Under the pieces are notes generated by a model, which saw only the letters and a program-made list of their open reading frames with translations, searched no databases and had not been told where the DNA came from. Shown here one piece after another: positions 35,087 to 44,147 of a stretch of DNA of 64,000 nucleotides; within the stretch, counting starts at the first letter, position 1, and every line of letters starts with the position of its first letter. The translations under genes and the position numbers were made by a program. Source of the stretch: Pseudoxanthomonas sp. z9 (GTDB lineage Bacteria; Pseudomonadota; Gammaproteobacteria; Xanthomonadales; Xanthomonadaceae); the NCBI RefSeq assembly GCF_006542425.1, contig NZ_VFID01000012.1, positions 62,001-126,000 on the forward strand, in the 5' to 3' direction.

Positions 35087-35580
35087 TGCCGTGTTCCGGA
35101 CTGGCCGCGCATGCGATCGCGATAGGACTCGGCGCAACCGCCGTGATGGACGCGTGGGTCTGGCTACGCCGACGCTGGCTGGGTGTGCCGGCGTTGAACT
35201 ACGCGTGGGTGGGACGCTGGGTGGCGCATCTGCCGCGCGGTCGATTCCGCCACGCGCCGATCGCCGCCACGCCGCCGGTGGCGGGCGAGCATGCAATCGG
35301 GATCATCGTGCACCTGCTGACCGGCATCGCCTTCGCCGGCATCCTGCTTGCCCTGTGGGGCATGCCATGGGTCCGCCAACCTACGCTCGCACCCGCCCTG
35401 ATCGTGGGCATCGGCAGCGTGGCCGCGCCTTTCCTGTTGATGCAGCCAGGGATGGGCGCAGGGGTCGCTGCGCGTAACACACCCCATCCCACCAGGGCTC
35501 GCCTGCACAGTCTGCTGACGCATGCGGTATTCGGCGTCGGCCTTTACCTGACCGCATGGATCCTCGCCGTGATCCCATGA
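35086..35580 (+). CDS. DUF2938 membrane protein
   Basis: The 164-residue integral membrane protein has four membrane helices and DUF2938 features: GATAVMDAWVWLRRRWLGVPALNYAWVGRW, HAIGIIVHLLTGIAFAGILL, QPGMGAGVAARNTPHPTRARLHSLLTHAVFGVGLYL (quoted in part). The function of the family is unknown. Its ATG overlaps the methyltransferase stop (TGATG), so the two are cotranslated under MerR control. Confidence 0.85.
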   Translation: MPCSGLAAHAIAIGLGATAVMDAWVWLRRRWLGVPALNYAWVGRWVAHLPRGRFRHAPIAATPPVAGEHAIGIIVHLLTGIAFAGILLALWGMPWVRQPTLAPALIVGIGSVAAPFLLMQPGMGAGVAARNTPHPTRARLHSLLTHAVFGVGLYLTAWILAVIP

Positions 35581-35730
35581 ACGAACACGGACGCTCGTCC
35601 ATCGCGCCATCCGGCTGGCGAGCCCGGCCATCATTGGCGGGAAGACCCGGCGACTTCCGGCACATGCAGGTGCCTTCCGTCATCGCGAGGATGCGGACCT
35701 GCTCCTTCTTCCACCCGTGGAGGTTTGCAC

Positions 35731-36420
35731 GTGAATCGCCATCCTTCGGTTGCCCGGCGATGCGCCCGGTATTTCCTGCCGGCCACGTCCGGACTGATGC
35801 TGATCGTGGCGTTGGCCGCGGGCGCCGGCGCGGTCGAGCCGCGTCTTCATGCGGATGGCGCCATCGTGCAATCATTCGAACCGCCGGCACGGATCGAGGT
35901 ACCGGCTTCGGCCGAATATCTGGGCAATCGGCGCTGGGTGCTCTACGGATACGCCGACTGCGATCTGCACGTCTATGTGCAGAAGGACGCGCAGGGCATG
36001 GTGGAGCGGCTGTACTGGATCCAGTCGGAGGCCTATGTCCCCAGCCGCCCTGAGCTGACCCATGCCGGCGGCTATGACAAGTCCCGGGCAATGACGGTGG
36101 GCGGCCTGGATTTCCATCTGGATACCTGGGGCCGTGCGTTGAGCGACAAGGCACCCGTCGATTCGGACCTGGAACAGGTCGAACAACTCGTCGCGGCCGC
36201 GAAGCTGCGGTTGCCGGACCACATGGCCTTCGTCCGCCTGGTACATCTCCCGGATGCCGCGCAGCGCAAGGAACTGATGCTCATCTACGCCGAGCGCGCG
36301 ACCACGGATGCCACGCCCGACGATGGGGTGATCGCACGCATGCGGGAAGCCATGATCATCGAGCGCTCGTCGAAGGACTGGAAACCGAAACCGGTCGCGG
36401 CATGGCGACGGTCATCATGA
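35731..36420 (+). CDS. Exported protein of unknown function
   Basis: The 229-residue protein has a signal peptide (FLPATSGLMLIVALAAGAGAVE) and no domain I recognise. It contains RRWVLYGYADCDLHVYVQK, a possible substrate-facing strand region, and YAERATTDATPDDGVIARMREAMI near the end. GTG 35731 is chosen because ggagg lies nine bases upstream; a TTG two codons earlier is the other option. The following gene, also for an exported protein, begins 68 bases after its stop on the same strand, so the two may be cotranscribed. Confidence 0.7.
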   Translation: MNRHPSVARRCARYFLPATSGLMLIVALAAGAGAVEPRLHADGAIVQSFEPPARIEVPASAEYLGNRRWVLYGYADCDLHVYVQKDAQGMVERLYWIQSEAYVPSRPELTHAGGYDKSRAMTVGGLDFHLDTWGRALSDKAPVDSDLEQVEQLVAAAKLRLPDHMAFVRLVHLPDAAQRKELMLIYAERATTDATPDDGVIARMREAMIIERSSKDWKPKPVAAWRRSS

Positions 36421-36488
36421 CCAACGACCATTGCCCCGGCACCGGCTTGCTCCGTAGCGTGGCGTCATTCCCCCCGGAGTGATGGAAC

Positions 36489-37418
36489 ATGCGCGTTGCA
36501 TTCAAGGCGATGGTGATGTGCGTGGCGCTGGCGGGCACGGCGCCGCAAGCGGGTGCGACCGATGCGCCGAGAGCCGGTGAACCGGCCATCGACATCAGCG
36601 ATGTCGATCGCTTCTACCAACTGTACGAGCGAACCCGGGGACAACCGACCGCCGAGCAGTTGCAGCGGGACTACCTGGATGGCGGTTCCGCCGGATTGCA
36701 CCAGTTCGCCAAGGTGCGCCGGATTACCGGCGAGGCCATCGCCGCCAACCTGGCCAAGCATCCGCAGGCCTACGTGGACGCCAAGCGCTGCATGGCGGTG
36801 CTGCCCAATACCCGCACACGCTTGAAGGCATCGTTGCAGAAGCTGGTGGAACTGTATCCCGAGGCGCGCCTGCCCCCGGTCACGATCACGGTGGGCCGGG
36901 GCAAGCCGGTCGGCACCGCCAGCGCCGATACCGGCGTGCAGATCGGCCTGGAAGCGCTGTGCGCGACCGAATGGCTCAATCCGGACGTGGAGGATCGGTT
37001 CGTCCACGTGCTCGCGCACGAGTACATCCACGTCCAGCAGGTGCCGGCGTTCGTGGAAACCGAGCAGGCCACGGTGCTGGAGAGCGCGCTGATGGAGGGC
37101 GCCGCCGAATTCGTCGGCGAGCTGATCTCGGGCGAAGTGGCCTACCTGCACCTGAAGCACAATACGAAGGGCCAGGAGAAGGCCATCGAGACCAAATTCC
37201 AGGCGGACATGGACAAACGCGATCTGTCCGACTGGATCTACAACAGCAAGCCGGGCAATCCGGGCGATCTGGGCTATTGGGTGGGCTACCGGATCGTGAA
37301 GGCCTATTACCAGAACGCCAGCGACAAGCGCCAGGCGCTGCGCGAGATCATTGGCCTGCAGGACGCCAGGCAGTTCCTGGCGCGCAGCGGTTGGCAGCCG
37401 GGGGTGGAATTGCGCTAG
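36489..37418 (+). CDS. Exported predicted zinc protease (HExxH, DUF2268-like)
   Basis: The 309-residue protein has a signal peptide (residues 1 to about 24, AGAT) and a zinc-binding helix HEYIH (His177, Glu178, His181) with a downstream Glu-rich helix EGAAEFVGELISGE that could supply the third ligand. The layout resembles the DUF2268 predicted Zn-dependent protease group, but I am not certain of the family. ATG 36489 has cccggag upstream. The 3' end overlaps the stop of the convergent ankyrin gene by four bases. It is probably periplasmic or secreted. Confidence 0.72.
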   Translation: MRVAFKAMVMCVALAGTAPQAGATDAPRAGEPAIDISDVDRFYQLYERTRGQPTAEQLQRDYLDGGSAGLHQFAKVRRITGEAIAANLAKHPQAYVDAKRCMAVLPNTRTRLKASLQKLVELYPEARLPPVTITVGRGKPVGTASADTGVQIGLEALCATEWLNPDVEDRFVHVLAHEYIHVQQVPAFVETEQATVLESALMEGAAEFVGELISGEVAYLHLKHNTKGQEKAIETKFQADMDKRDLSDWIYNSKPGNPGDLGYWVGYRIVKAYYQNASDKRQALREIIGLQDARQFLARSGWQPGVELR

Positions 37419-38128
37419 CGGCGCTCCAGGTGGGGCTTGCCCACGCCCATCACGCCCCAGCCGGTGCCATGGTCGTAGGTGGAATTGCGCGCAGGATGGA
37501 TGAAATGATCGCCGAAGCAGAGCTTGCGCAGGATGGCGTCGGGGCGCAGGTGCCAGCTCGCCCAGGCCAGCGGTGAATCGCCATTCCGGTCGCGGGCGTC
37601 GGTGCGCGCACCCGCCGCCAGCAGCAAGTCGATAACGCGTTCGCTGCCGAAGGCGGCGGCGCGATGCAGGGGCGTTTCCCCCTGGGTGCGGACATCGCGC
37701 ATGAAGCTGCCGGTTTCGACGCCGGGCAGGGTGGCGCAATCGGGATTGGCACCGGCGACCAGCAGCATTTCAACGATGGCGTCGTAAGCGGGGCGATTGG
37801 CCTTGCACAGGGCCAGATGCAGCGGCGATTCTCCGGTATCGGGCAGGACATGGTTCGGGTTGGCGCCCTGTTCGATCAGGAACTGGCACAGCGGCCAATG
37901 GCCATGGAAGACCGCATCGCCCAGGCCGAGGTTGTCGCCCAGCGATGCAAGCGTTTCACCGTTGGCGAGCAGGAGGCGGATGGCGCTGACGTCGCCGTAA
38001 TACGCGCACCATTGGATCAGCCGGGTGCCGTGGGCATCCGCGGCGGTGGCGGCGTGGCCGTCGTCGAGATGCTCGAACACCAGATCGGTGCGCCCATCGC
38101 GGATGCGTTCGAAGCGGTCACTGTTCAT
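37415..38128 (-). CDS. Ankyrin-repeat protein
   Basis: The 237-residue cytoplasmic protein has about five ankyrin repeats, for example GDVSAIRLLLANGETL, GHWPLCQFLIEQGANPN, DTGESPLHLAL...IVEMLLVAGANPD, QGETPLHRAAAFGSERVIDLLLAAGARTD and RNGDSPLAWASWHLRPD. It has no signal peptide or other domain, so a protein-binding role is likely. It ends convergently against the predicted protease gene with a four-base overlap of stop codons. There is no evident partner gene on its strand. Confidence 0.9.
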   Translation of the reverse strand: MNSDRFERIRDGRTDLVFEHLDDGHAATAADAHGTRLIQWCAYYGDVSAIRLLLANGETLASLGDNLGLGDAVFHGHWPLCQFLIEQGANPNHVLPDTGESPLHLALCKANRPAYDAIVEMLLVAGANPDCATLPGVETGSFMRDVRTQGETPLHRAAAFGSERVIDLLLAAGARTDARDRNGDSPLAWASWHLRPDAILRKLCFGDHFIHPARNSTYDHGTGWGVMGVGKPHLERR

Positions 38129-38227
38129 GGGACGCTACCTGGGCTGCGGTCCGATGGCCGGATTCTGCCATCGGAACCGATGCGCTCCCGCCGCCGTTCG
38201 TCCGACATCCGCCGGATGCGCACGGCT

Positions 38228-38788
38228 TCAGGACAAACCGCGTGCCCCGAGCCGTGCCGAGGCATGGAACAACCCCGCCGACACCAACCACAGGCCGGTG
38301 AACACCACCGTCGCCGGCCACGGATGATCCATGCCGGAGAACTGGGCGACCAGCCCGACCGCCGCCTGGGCGATGGCGGTGGCGGTGACCGCGGCGGCCA
38401 TGCCGCGCGGGCGGAAGCGCGCAATGAGCGCGCCGGCCACCCCGATCGCCAGCACGCCGGCGTACCAGAGGTTGTAGGGGTTGGCCTCGCCGCCGACGAA
38501 TCCAACCGCCAGGTTCGCCCACACCAGCAGGAACGCGGTGCCGACCGCGAGCAGCGCGCCCGCGCGGTACCGCCAGTTGCCGCCCTTGCGCATCGCCACG
38601 TCGCAGGCGCCGCAGGAGACCGCGAGCATGCCGCCGAACACGACGAAATCCGATGGCGTCCAGTTCACCTCGTCGGTGAACTGCATGGCGATCAACGGCA
38701 GCGACAGCAGGCAGGCCGCGCCGCCCCACATCAACAGGCGCCAGCCGGCGAAATGCGGTTCACGGGGGCGTCGTGCGTCTGTGGTCAT
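38228..38788 (-). CDS. Six-helix membrane protein of unknown function
   Basis: The 186-residue protein has six membrane helices (LLMWGGAACLLSLPLIAM, FVVFGGMLAVSCGACDVAM, AGALLAVGTAFLLVWANLAVGF, YNLWYAGVLAIGVAGALIA, MAAAVTATAIAQAAVGLVA, ATVVFTGLWLVSAGLFHAS). The segment FTDEVNWTPSDFVVFG recurs in small membrane proteins of unknown function in several bacterial groups. ATG 38788 is preceded by ggagacaag. The 165 bases between this gene and the quinoprotein dehydrogenase gene contain no recognisable element. Confidence 0.78.
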   Translation of the reverse strand: MTTDARRPREPHFAGWRLLMWGGAACLLSLPLIAMQFTDEVNWTPSDFVVFGGMLAVSCGACDVAMRKGGNWRYRAGALLAVGTAFLLVWANLAVGFVGGEANPYNLWYAGVLAIGVAGALIARFRPRGMAAAVTATAIAQAAVGLVAQFSGMDHPWPATVVFTGLWLVSAGLFHASARLGARGLS

Positions 38789-38953
38789 GAGCTTGTCTCC
38801 TTCCCGAGGCGGCCCAGCGTGCCGGCCGGACATGAAGAAAGCAGGGCGGCTGTGTGAAGTGGAAATGAAAACACATCGATACGTTCCAGATGGAGCGAAG
38901 CCCCCGCCAGGTCCAGGTACGCCGGCCCGGCGGTTGGCGCCGCTGAAGCGGCG

Positions 38954-41050
38954 TCATGCGGCGTGTTCACGCTGGTGCCTGCGTCGCCGCCAGTATCGCC
39001 ACAGGGCGACCACGCCCCCCAGCAACGCGAGCGCGGCGGTCGCGAGTACCGTCATGCGGACCGCTACACCATGCTGGAACACCACTTCCTCGCCCTCGCC
39101 ATCCAGCGTGTAGGCGATGACGTAGTCGCCCATCGGGCCCAGGCCTTCCCGCCCGCCCGCCGCGATCACCACGTACTGCCGCCCTTTCACTGCGTAGATC
39201 GATGGCGTGGCCTGTCCGCCGGCCGGCAGCTTGGCGTCCCACAGGATTTCGCCGGTCTTGCTGTCCAGTGCGCGGAAGCGCGCGTCGGCGGAGGCGCCGA
39301 TGAAGGTCACGCCGCTGGCCGTGGTGATCGCGCCGCCGAGCACCGGCATGCCGATGTTCAAGGGCAGCCACGGCAGTTCTTCTTCCAGCGTGCCCAGCGG
39401 ACGTTCCCACAGCACCTTGCGCGCGCGCAGATCCACCGCGACCACGCGTCCCCACGGCGGCTTGACGCAGGGCGTTCCCTTCGCCGAGGCCAGCACGCCG
39501 CGGCGCATGCCGTAGCGTGTGCCATCCATGCTGTTGAACTCCTGCTCGGGATAGGCGTCGTCCTTGTCCCAGTCGAATGCCTGGCGCGGAATCAGCGCCA
39601 CCTGCATCGGCAGGTCCGACACCGGCAGGATGGCGATCTGGCGCTGCGCATCGATCGCGACGCCGCCCCAGTTCACCCCGCCGGCCCAGCCGGGCAGGGC
39701 GATGGTGCCGCGCACGCTGGGCGGGGTGAAGATGCCTTCCGAGCGCAGGCGTGCGATCTGTTGCGCGCAGTCGCGTCGCTCGCCGGGCGTCGGACCCCAC
39801 GCATCCTCGGGCGTGAGCGGCGCATGGCGCGCCAGGCGCAGCGAGGGTTCCGGCATCGGCTGGGTCGGCCAGGCCTGCTCGCCGGGCACGTCCGAGGCGG
39901 GCACCGGCACTTCACTGATCGGGAACACCGGTTCGCCGGTGCGCCGATCGAAGGCGAACAGGAAACCGGTCTTGGTCGCCTGCAGTACCGCCTCGCGTGG
40001 ACCCTGCGCGGTCTGCACGGTGGCCAGGGCCGGTTGCGAGGCCAGGTCGTAATCCCACAGATCGTGATGCACCAGCTGCTGTGCCCATACGCGCCGGCCG
40101 CTGCGCAGATCCAGCGCCACCAGCGAATTGGCGTCGCGGTTTTCGCCCAGGCGCTCGCCGCCGTTGTAGTCCGGACTGGCCGAACCGGTCGGCACGTAGA
40201 CCAGACCCAGCGCCGGATCCACCGACAGCGGCGCCCAGGCATTGGCCGCGCCCACGGTGCGCGCCTGCTCGGGCTGCCAGCCGCGTGCGGCGGCTTCGGC
40301 GGGATCGCGCGGCACGGGATCCCAGCGCCACAGTTCGCGGCCACTGCGCGCGTCGTAACCGCGCACCACGCCTTCCTCCAGCGCATGCGCGCGGTTGTCG
40401 CCGACCGAGCTGCCGACCACCAGCACGCCGTTGGCGATCACCGGTGGCGAGGTCACCGCGTAGTTGCGCCATTCACTGGCGGGTTCGTCGTGCAGGGTGA
40501 TGCCGGCGCGCAGATCGATCGTGCCCCGGGCGCCGAACCCGGCACACGGCCGGCCGTTGGCGGCATCGAGCGCGATCAGGCGCGCGTCCAGGGTGCCGAA
40601 CACGATGCGCTCGCGACAGGCCGCGCCTTCGCCGGCGTCCGGATCGCGCCAGTAGCTCACCCCGCGCGAGGCCGGGTCGCTGTAGCGCTTGTTGCGGGCG
40701 ACCTTCGCATTGAACGACCACAGTTCGCGACCGCTGGCCGCGTCCAGCGCGAAAGCGACGCCGGTGCCGGTATTGAGGTACATGCGCCCGTCCACCACCA
40801 GCGGATTGGCCTCGAACCGCCGCCGCTCGGGATCGGGCAGGCCCGCGCCCAGTTCGCCGGTGCGGAACGACCAGGCGATGCGCAGCCGGCCGACGTTGGC
40901 CGGGGTGATCTGGGTGAGTGGTGAATGCTGGCCACCGCCCGGGGCGCCGCCGTAACTGGACCAGTCGTCCGCATCCGCCGCCCGGGTGCCCGCACCCGCC
41001 AATGCCAGGACTACGCCGCCCACCCATCCGTACCACGCCTTGCCCGTCAT
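38954..41050 (-). CDS. PQQ-dependent dehydrogenase (membrane glucose/quinate type) with C-terminal membrane anchor
   Basis: The 698-residue protein has a signal peptide (GWVGGVVLALAGAGTRAA) and an eight-bladed quinoprotein propeller. Diagnostic segments are WSSYGGAPGGGQHSPLTQITPANV, VVGSSVGDN, LVHHDLWDYDLASQPAL and LPLNIGMPVLGGAITTASGVTFIGASADARFRALDSKTGEILW (quoted in part). These match the membrane glucose/quinate dehydrogenase group (Gcd-like), which oxidises sugars or polyols in the periplasm and passes electrons to ubiquinone. Gcd has a five-helix N-terminal membrane domain; here that is absent and a single helix (VLATAALALLGGVVALWRYW) lies at the C-terminus. PQQ synthesis genes are not in the window. 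The sugar substrate is unknown. Confidence 0.9.
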   Translation of the reverse strand: MTGKAWYGWVGGVVLALAGAGTRAADADDWSSYGGAPGGGQHSPLTQITPANVGRLRIAWSFRTGELGAGLPDPERRRFEANPLVVDGRMYLNTGTGVAFALDAASGRELWSFNAKVARNKRYSDPASRGVSYWRDPDAGEGAACRERIVFGTLDARLIALDAANGRPCAGFGARGTIDLRAGITLHDEPASEWRNYAVTSPPVIANGVLVVGSSVGDNRAHALEEGVVRGYDARSGRELWRWDPVPRDPAEAAARGWQPEQARTVGAANAWAPLSVDPALGLVYVPTGSASPDYNGGERLGENRDANSLVALDLRSGRRVWAQQLVHHDLWDYDLASQPALATVQTAQGPREAVLQATKTGFLFAFDRRTGEPVFPISEVPVPASDVPGEQAWPTQPMPEPSLRLARHAPLTPEDAWGPTPGERRDCAQQIARLRSEGIFTPPSVRGTIALPGWAGGVNWGGVAIDAQRQIAILPVSDLPMQVALIPRQAFDWDKDDAYPEQEFNSMDGTRYGMRRGVLASAKGTPCVKPPWGRVVAVDLRARKVLWERPLGTLEEELPWLPLNIGMPVLGGAITTASGVTFIGASADARFRALDSKTGEILWDAKLPAGGQATPSIYAVKGRQYVVIAAGGREGLGPMGDYVIAYTLDGEGEEVVFQHGVAVRMTVLATAALALLGGVVALWRYWRRRRHQREHAA

Positions 41051-41227
41051 TGGTCTTCGCTCCCGTGTCGTTGCGGGCGGAGTGTGCGCGCAACGGCGCC
41101 GGGCGGGTGGTGGAAGGGATGGATCGCGGGCCGCGGGGACGAATGGCGGGAGGCCGGGGCCGAACCGCGCCGACATGTCCTCAGCAAGACGCCAGTCAGC
41201 GCCGGCTGACTGGGAGCGGGACGCTGG

Positions 41228-41911
41228 TCAGGCGTACGCCACCCAGCCTCGAAAGGTGAATCCGACGTGGAACAGTTCGATGCCGGTGAAGCCGGCGTCG
41301 GCCAGGAGCGCTTCGTCCTCGGCCGGCGCGAGCAGATGCAGGTGCCGATCGATGGCGTCGCGCCCCGCCGCGGCCTGCGCCGGCTCGATGCCGGACGCGA
41401 TCGCGAAGGCGGCGTAGCGCGACAGCCAGCGCGCGCGTTGATTCCCGTGCTGCGGAAAACTGGCGTGGGCGACCACGAACGGCGCGCCCGGCCGCAGCCT
41501 GCGCCGGACTTCGCGCAGGGTCCGCAGGCGTTCCCCGGCGGGCAGGAAATGCAGGGTCAGCAGGCAGGCGCCCGCGTCGAAGGGATCGGTGGGCGCGTCG
41601 TCGATGGTGCCGGTAACCCATTGCGTGCGCGCCGCCAAGGGTCCCAGCGTCCGCGCGGCCAGATCCAGCATGGCCTGCGCTGGATCCACGCCGGTGAAGG
41701 TCCAGCCCGGATGCGCCTGGGCGAATGCTTTCAATTCCAGCCCGCCACCGGCGCCGAGCACCAGCACCCGTGCATCGGCGGGGGCGCGCTCGGCCAGCAG
41801 GATCGTGACCATGCGTTGCAGGGCGGCGAATCCGGGCACCAGCCGCGGCGGGCCTTCGGCGTAGCGCGCCACCGCGGCGGCGTCGGAAAACGCGGAGGAG
41901 GGTTCGGTCAT
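41228..41911 (-). CDS. Class I SAM-dependent methyltransferase
   Basis: The 227-residue methyltransferase has motif I VLVLGAGGGLELKAFAQ, FTGVDPAQAMLDLAART and WVTGTIDDAP...FDAGACLLTLHFLPAGERLRTLREVRRRLRPGAPFVVAH (in part). Motif I is LGAGGG rather than the usual GxGxG with a second acidic residue, but the fold is clear. Its start is 34 bases after the MFS gene stop on the same strand, so it is likely the last gene of the PadR-reductase-MFS operon. The substrate is unknown; it could modify a siderophore or the exported molecule, which is inference. Confidence 0.86.
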   Translation of the reverse strand: MTEPSSAFSDAAAVARYAEGPPRLVPGFAALQRMVTILLAERAPADARVLVLGAGGGLELKAFAQAHPGWTFTGVDPAQAMLDLAARTLGPLAARTQWVTGTIDDAPTDPFDAGACLLTLHFLPAGERLRTLREVRRRLRPGAPFVVAHASFPQHGNQRARWLSRYAAFAIASGIEPAQAAAGRDAIDRHLHLLAPAEDEALLADAGFTGIELFHVGFTFRGWVAYA

Positions 41912-41945
41912 GCGGAAATTTCCCCGAGCGACGGTGACTGCAACC

Positions 41946-43220
41946 TCAGCCTTCGCCCTGCGCGAGGGCTTCCGGCTCCGGCTCGGTGATGACGGCACCC
42001 GCCTTGGGCCGATCGCCGTCGGCGCTCACCCGTCCCACCCACCACACCGCGAGCAGCGACAGCGCCACCGCCGCCCAGCCCGCGGTGCCGTAGCCACTGA
42101 TCGGGCCGGCGGGCGTCGGCGAGGACAGCATCAGTCCGCCCAGCCAGGCGCCGCAGCCGGTGCCCAGCGCCTGCACCGCGCTGTTGGCGCTGAGGAACGC
42201 ACCGCGCTCGGCCGGCGCCGGCACCGTGGTCAGCAGCGCCTGCATCGGAATCATGCGGCCGGACATCAGCACCATGAAGAACGGGAAGAACGCCAGCAAC
42301 GCGATGAAGCCGACGTGCGGCAGGTGGGTGACGAACAGCATCGGCGCCAGCGACAGCAGCACGGCGATGCGGAACAGCCGATGCTTGCCGTGGCGATCCG
42401 CCAGCCGGCCGATCGCGCGCGAGGTGAAGAAGGTGGCCACGCCGCCGGCCATGTACAGCCACGACAGCTGATCCGGATGGATGCCGTGGTTCGCCACCAG
42501 GGTTGGCGACATGAACGGAATCACCAGCATCGACGCCACCATCAGCAGCAGCGTCAGCACGAACGCATTGAGATAACGGGCCTGGGTGAACAACCCGAAC
42601 AGGTTCGGCAGTGCCTGCTTCCATGGGATCTGCTGGCGCGCGAGATGCTGATCCAGCGGCGGCAGCACCCGCCAGCCGACCGCCCAGATCAGCGCCGACA
42701 GGCCGACCAGCAGCCAGAACGGCGCGGCCCAGTTGAAATGCGCGCCCAGCAGCACGCCGGCCGGCACGCCCAGCACCGAGGCCAGCGAGAACGCCATCAT
42801 CACCGTGCCGGTGGCCGCGCCTCGGCGCGGACCGGGAATCACGTCGGCGATGATCGCCATCACGATCGAGCCGAGCACACCGCCGCTGATGCCGGCCAAC
42901 GCGCGCGAAGCCAGCAGGAGCGCGTAGCTGTCCGCCATCGCGCAGGCCAGGTTGGACAACGCGAACAGCGCGTACACGACCAGCATCAGCTTGCGCCGGT
43001 CGAAACGATCGATATAGGTGGCCGCCAGCAGGCCGGACAGGCCTGCGCACCAGGAATAGGCCGACACCGCGGCGGCGAACGCGGCCGGGGTGATATGGAA
43101 GGCCTGCATGATCTGCGGACCCAGCGGCATCATCACCATGAAATCCATGATGAGGGTGAACTGGGTCAGCATCAGCAGCCAGAGCAGGCGTCGCTCGCGG
43201 GGAGCGCTCAACGAATACAT
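41946..43220 (-). CDS. MFS transporter, drug/siderophore efflux type
   Basis: The 424-residue protein has 12 membrane helices, starting QFTLIMDFMVMMPLGPQIMQAF, a common start of the DHA1-type exporters, with motif A-like region AATYIDRFDRRKLMLV and ADVIPGPRRGAATG. The C-terminal 30 residues are soluble. It lies between a ferric-siderophore reductase (46 bases upstream) and a methyltransferase, so export of a siderophore or related metabolite is one possible role; a multidrug role is equally possible. No substrate-specific motif is visible. Confidence 0.88.
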   Translation of the reverse strand: MYSLSAPRERRLLWLLMLTQFTLIMDFMVMMPLGPQIMQAFHITPAAFAAAVSAYSWCAGLSGLLAATYIDRFDRRKLMLVVYALFALSNLACAMADSYALLLASRALAGISGGVLGSIVMAIIADVIPGPRRGAATGTVMMAFSLASVLGVPAGVLLGAHFNWAAPFWLLVGLSALIWAVGWRVLPPLDQHLARQQIPWKQALPNLFGLFTQARYLNAFVLTLLLMVASMLVIPFMSPTLVANHGIHPDQLSWLYMAGGVATFFTSRAIGRLADRHGKHRLFRIAVLLSLAPMLFVTHLPHVGFIALLAFFPFFMVLMSGRMIPMQALLTTVPAPAERGAFLSANSAVQALGTGCGAWLGGLMLSSPTPAGPISGYGTAGWAAVALSLLAVWWVGRVSADGDRPKAGAVITEPEPEALAQGEG

Positions 43221-43266
43221 GCAACGTCCTTGCGGTCATGACGACCGGGGCAAATGGGGGTTGGAA

Positions 43267-44082
43267 TCAGTCTTCCAGGTTTTCGTGCACGCCCTGCGCG
43301 CCGCGTTTCCAGTAGGCGGCGGCGCGGATGCGCGATTTGTCGATGCCACGTTCGTCCACCAGATAGCGACGCACCGCGCGGATGTCGGCGGATTCGCCGG
43401 CGGCCCACACGTAGCCGTCGCCGTCGGGCAGTGCCAGCGTGCGCAGTGCCTGCAACAGCGCTGGCTCGGTGGCGTCCGCGCCGTCGCGATGGCACCACTG
43501 TACCGACAGCTCGGCATCGGTCGGCAGATCCGCCTGCGCCGAAGCGTTGGCGACCTCCAGCACGGCGATGGCGCGCGCGCCGGCGGGCAGTTCGGCCAGG
43601 CGGCGGGCGATGGCCGGCAACGCGGTGTCGTCGCCAATCAACAGATGCCAGTCGAAGCCGGTGCCGATCACCAGCGAACCACGCGGTCCGCCGACGCCCA
43701 GCCAGTCGCCCGGTTGCGCGCGCGCCGCCCAGTCGGTGGCCGGACCGGCTTCGTGCAGGGCGAACTCCAGTTCCAGTTCGCAGGCGTCGTTGTCGTAATG
43801 GCGCGGGGTGAAATCGCGCATCACCGGGCGTGGCCTGTCGTCGCGGAACTCCACGCCGTTCGGACCGAGCACGGGGAGTTCGGGACGCGTTTCACCCGGC
43901 GCGGGGAAGAACAGCTTGACGTGATCGTCGAACGAAGCGGAAACGAAATCCCGCAACGAATCACCGGTGAGGGTGACGCGGCGCAGGTGCGGGGTGACGT
44001 CGTGCACGCGCGCCACCTGCAACAGGCGCAGTTTCAGCGGATGGCGGACGCGCACGACCGCCTTGTCGGCAACTTCGGACAT
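43267..44082 (-). CDS. NADPH-dependent ferric-siderophore reductase (YqjH/ViuB family)
   Basis: This 271-residue flavoprotein has a siderophore-interacting FAD-binding domain (RVTLTGDSLRDFVSASFDDHVKLFFP, with RDFTPRHYD as the FAD-contacting R-x-Y-T/S-like motif) and a C-terminal NAD(P)H domain (LIGDDTALPAIARRLAELP, VWAAGESADIRAVRRYL). The family reduces ferric siderophores in the cytoplasm to release iron. It follows a PadR regulator with an N-terminal His/Gly-rich extension, as yqjH follows yqjI in enterobacteria. ATG 44082 is chosen; a hairpin lies in the 65-base gap upstream. Confidence 0.9.
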   Translation of the reverse strand: MSEVADKAVVRVRHPLKLRLLQVARVHDVTPHLRRVTLTGDSLRDFVSASFDDHVKLFFPAPGETRPELPVLGPNGVEFRDDRPRPVMRDFTPRHYDNDACELELEFALHEAGPATDWAARAQPGDWLGVGGPRGSLVIGTGFDWHLLIGDDTALPAIARRLAELPAGARAIAVLEVANASAQADLPTDAELSVQWCHRDGADATEPALLQALRTLALPDGDGYVWAAGESADIRAVRRYLVDERGIDKSRIRAAAYWKRGAQGVHENLED

Positions 44083-44113
44083 GGAAACCTCGTGGGGGGA
44101 GAGGTGAAACATT

Positions 44114-44135
44114 TCCGCCGCCCGAAGGCGGCGGA
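44114..44135 (-). promoter_or_regulatory. GC hairpin with UUCG loop between the PadR gene and the reductase gene
   Basis: Read on the minus strand, tccgccgcc-ttcg-ggcggcgga gives a perfect nine-base-pair stem with a TTCG tetraloop, followed by aatgttt. It lies 31 bases before the reductase start. The short T-run is poor for a strong terminator, so it may be an attenuator or an mRNA processing/stability element that lowers expression of the downstream genes. Confidence 0.6.
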
Positions 44136-44147
44136 GGGGGACATCGG

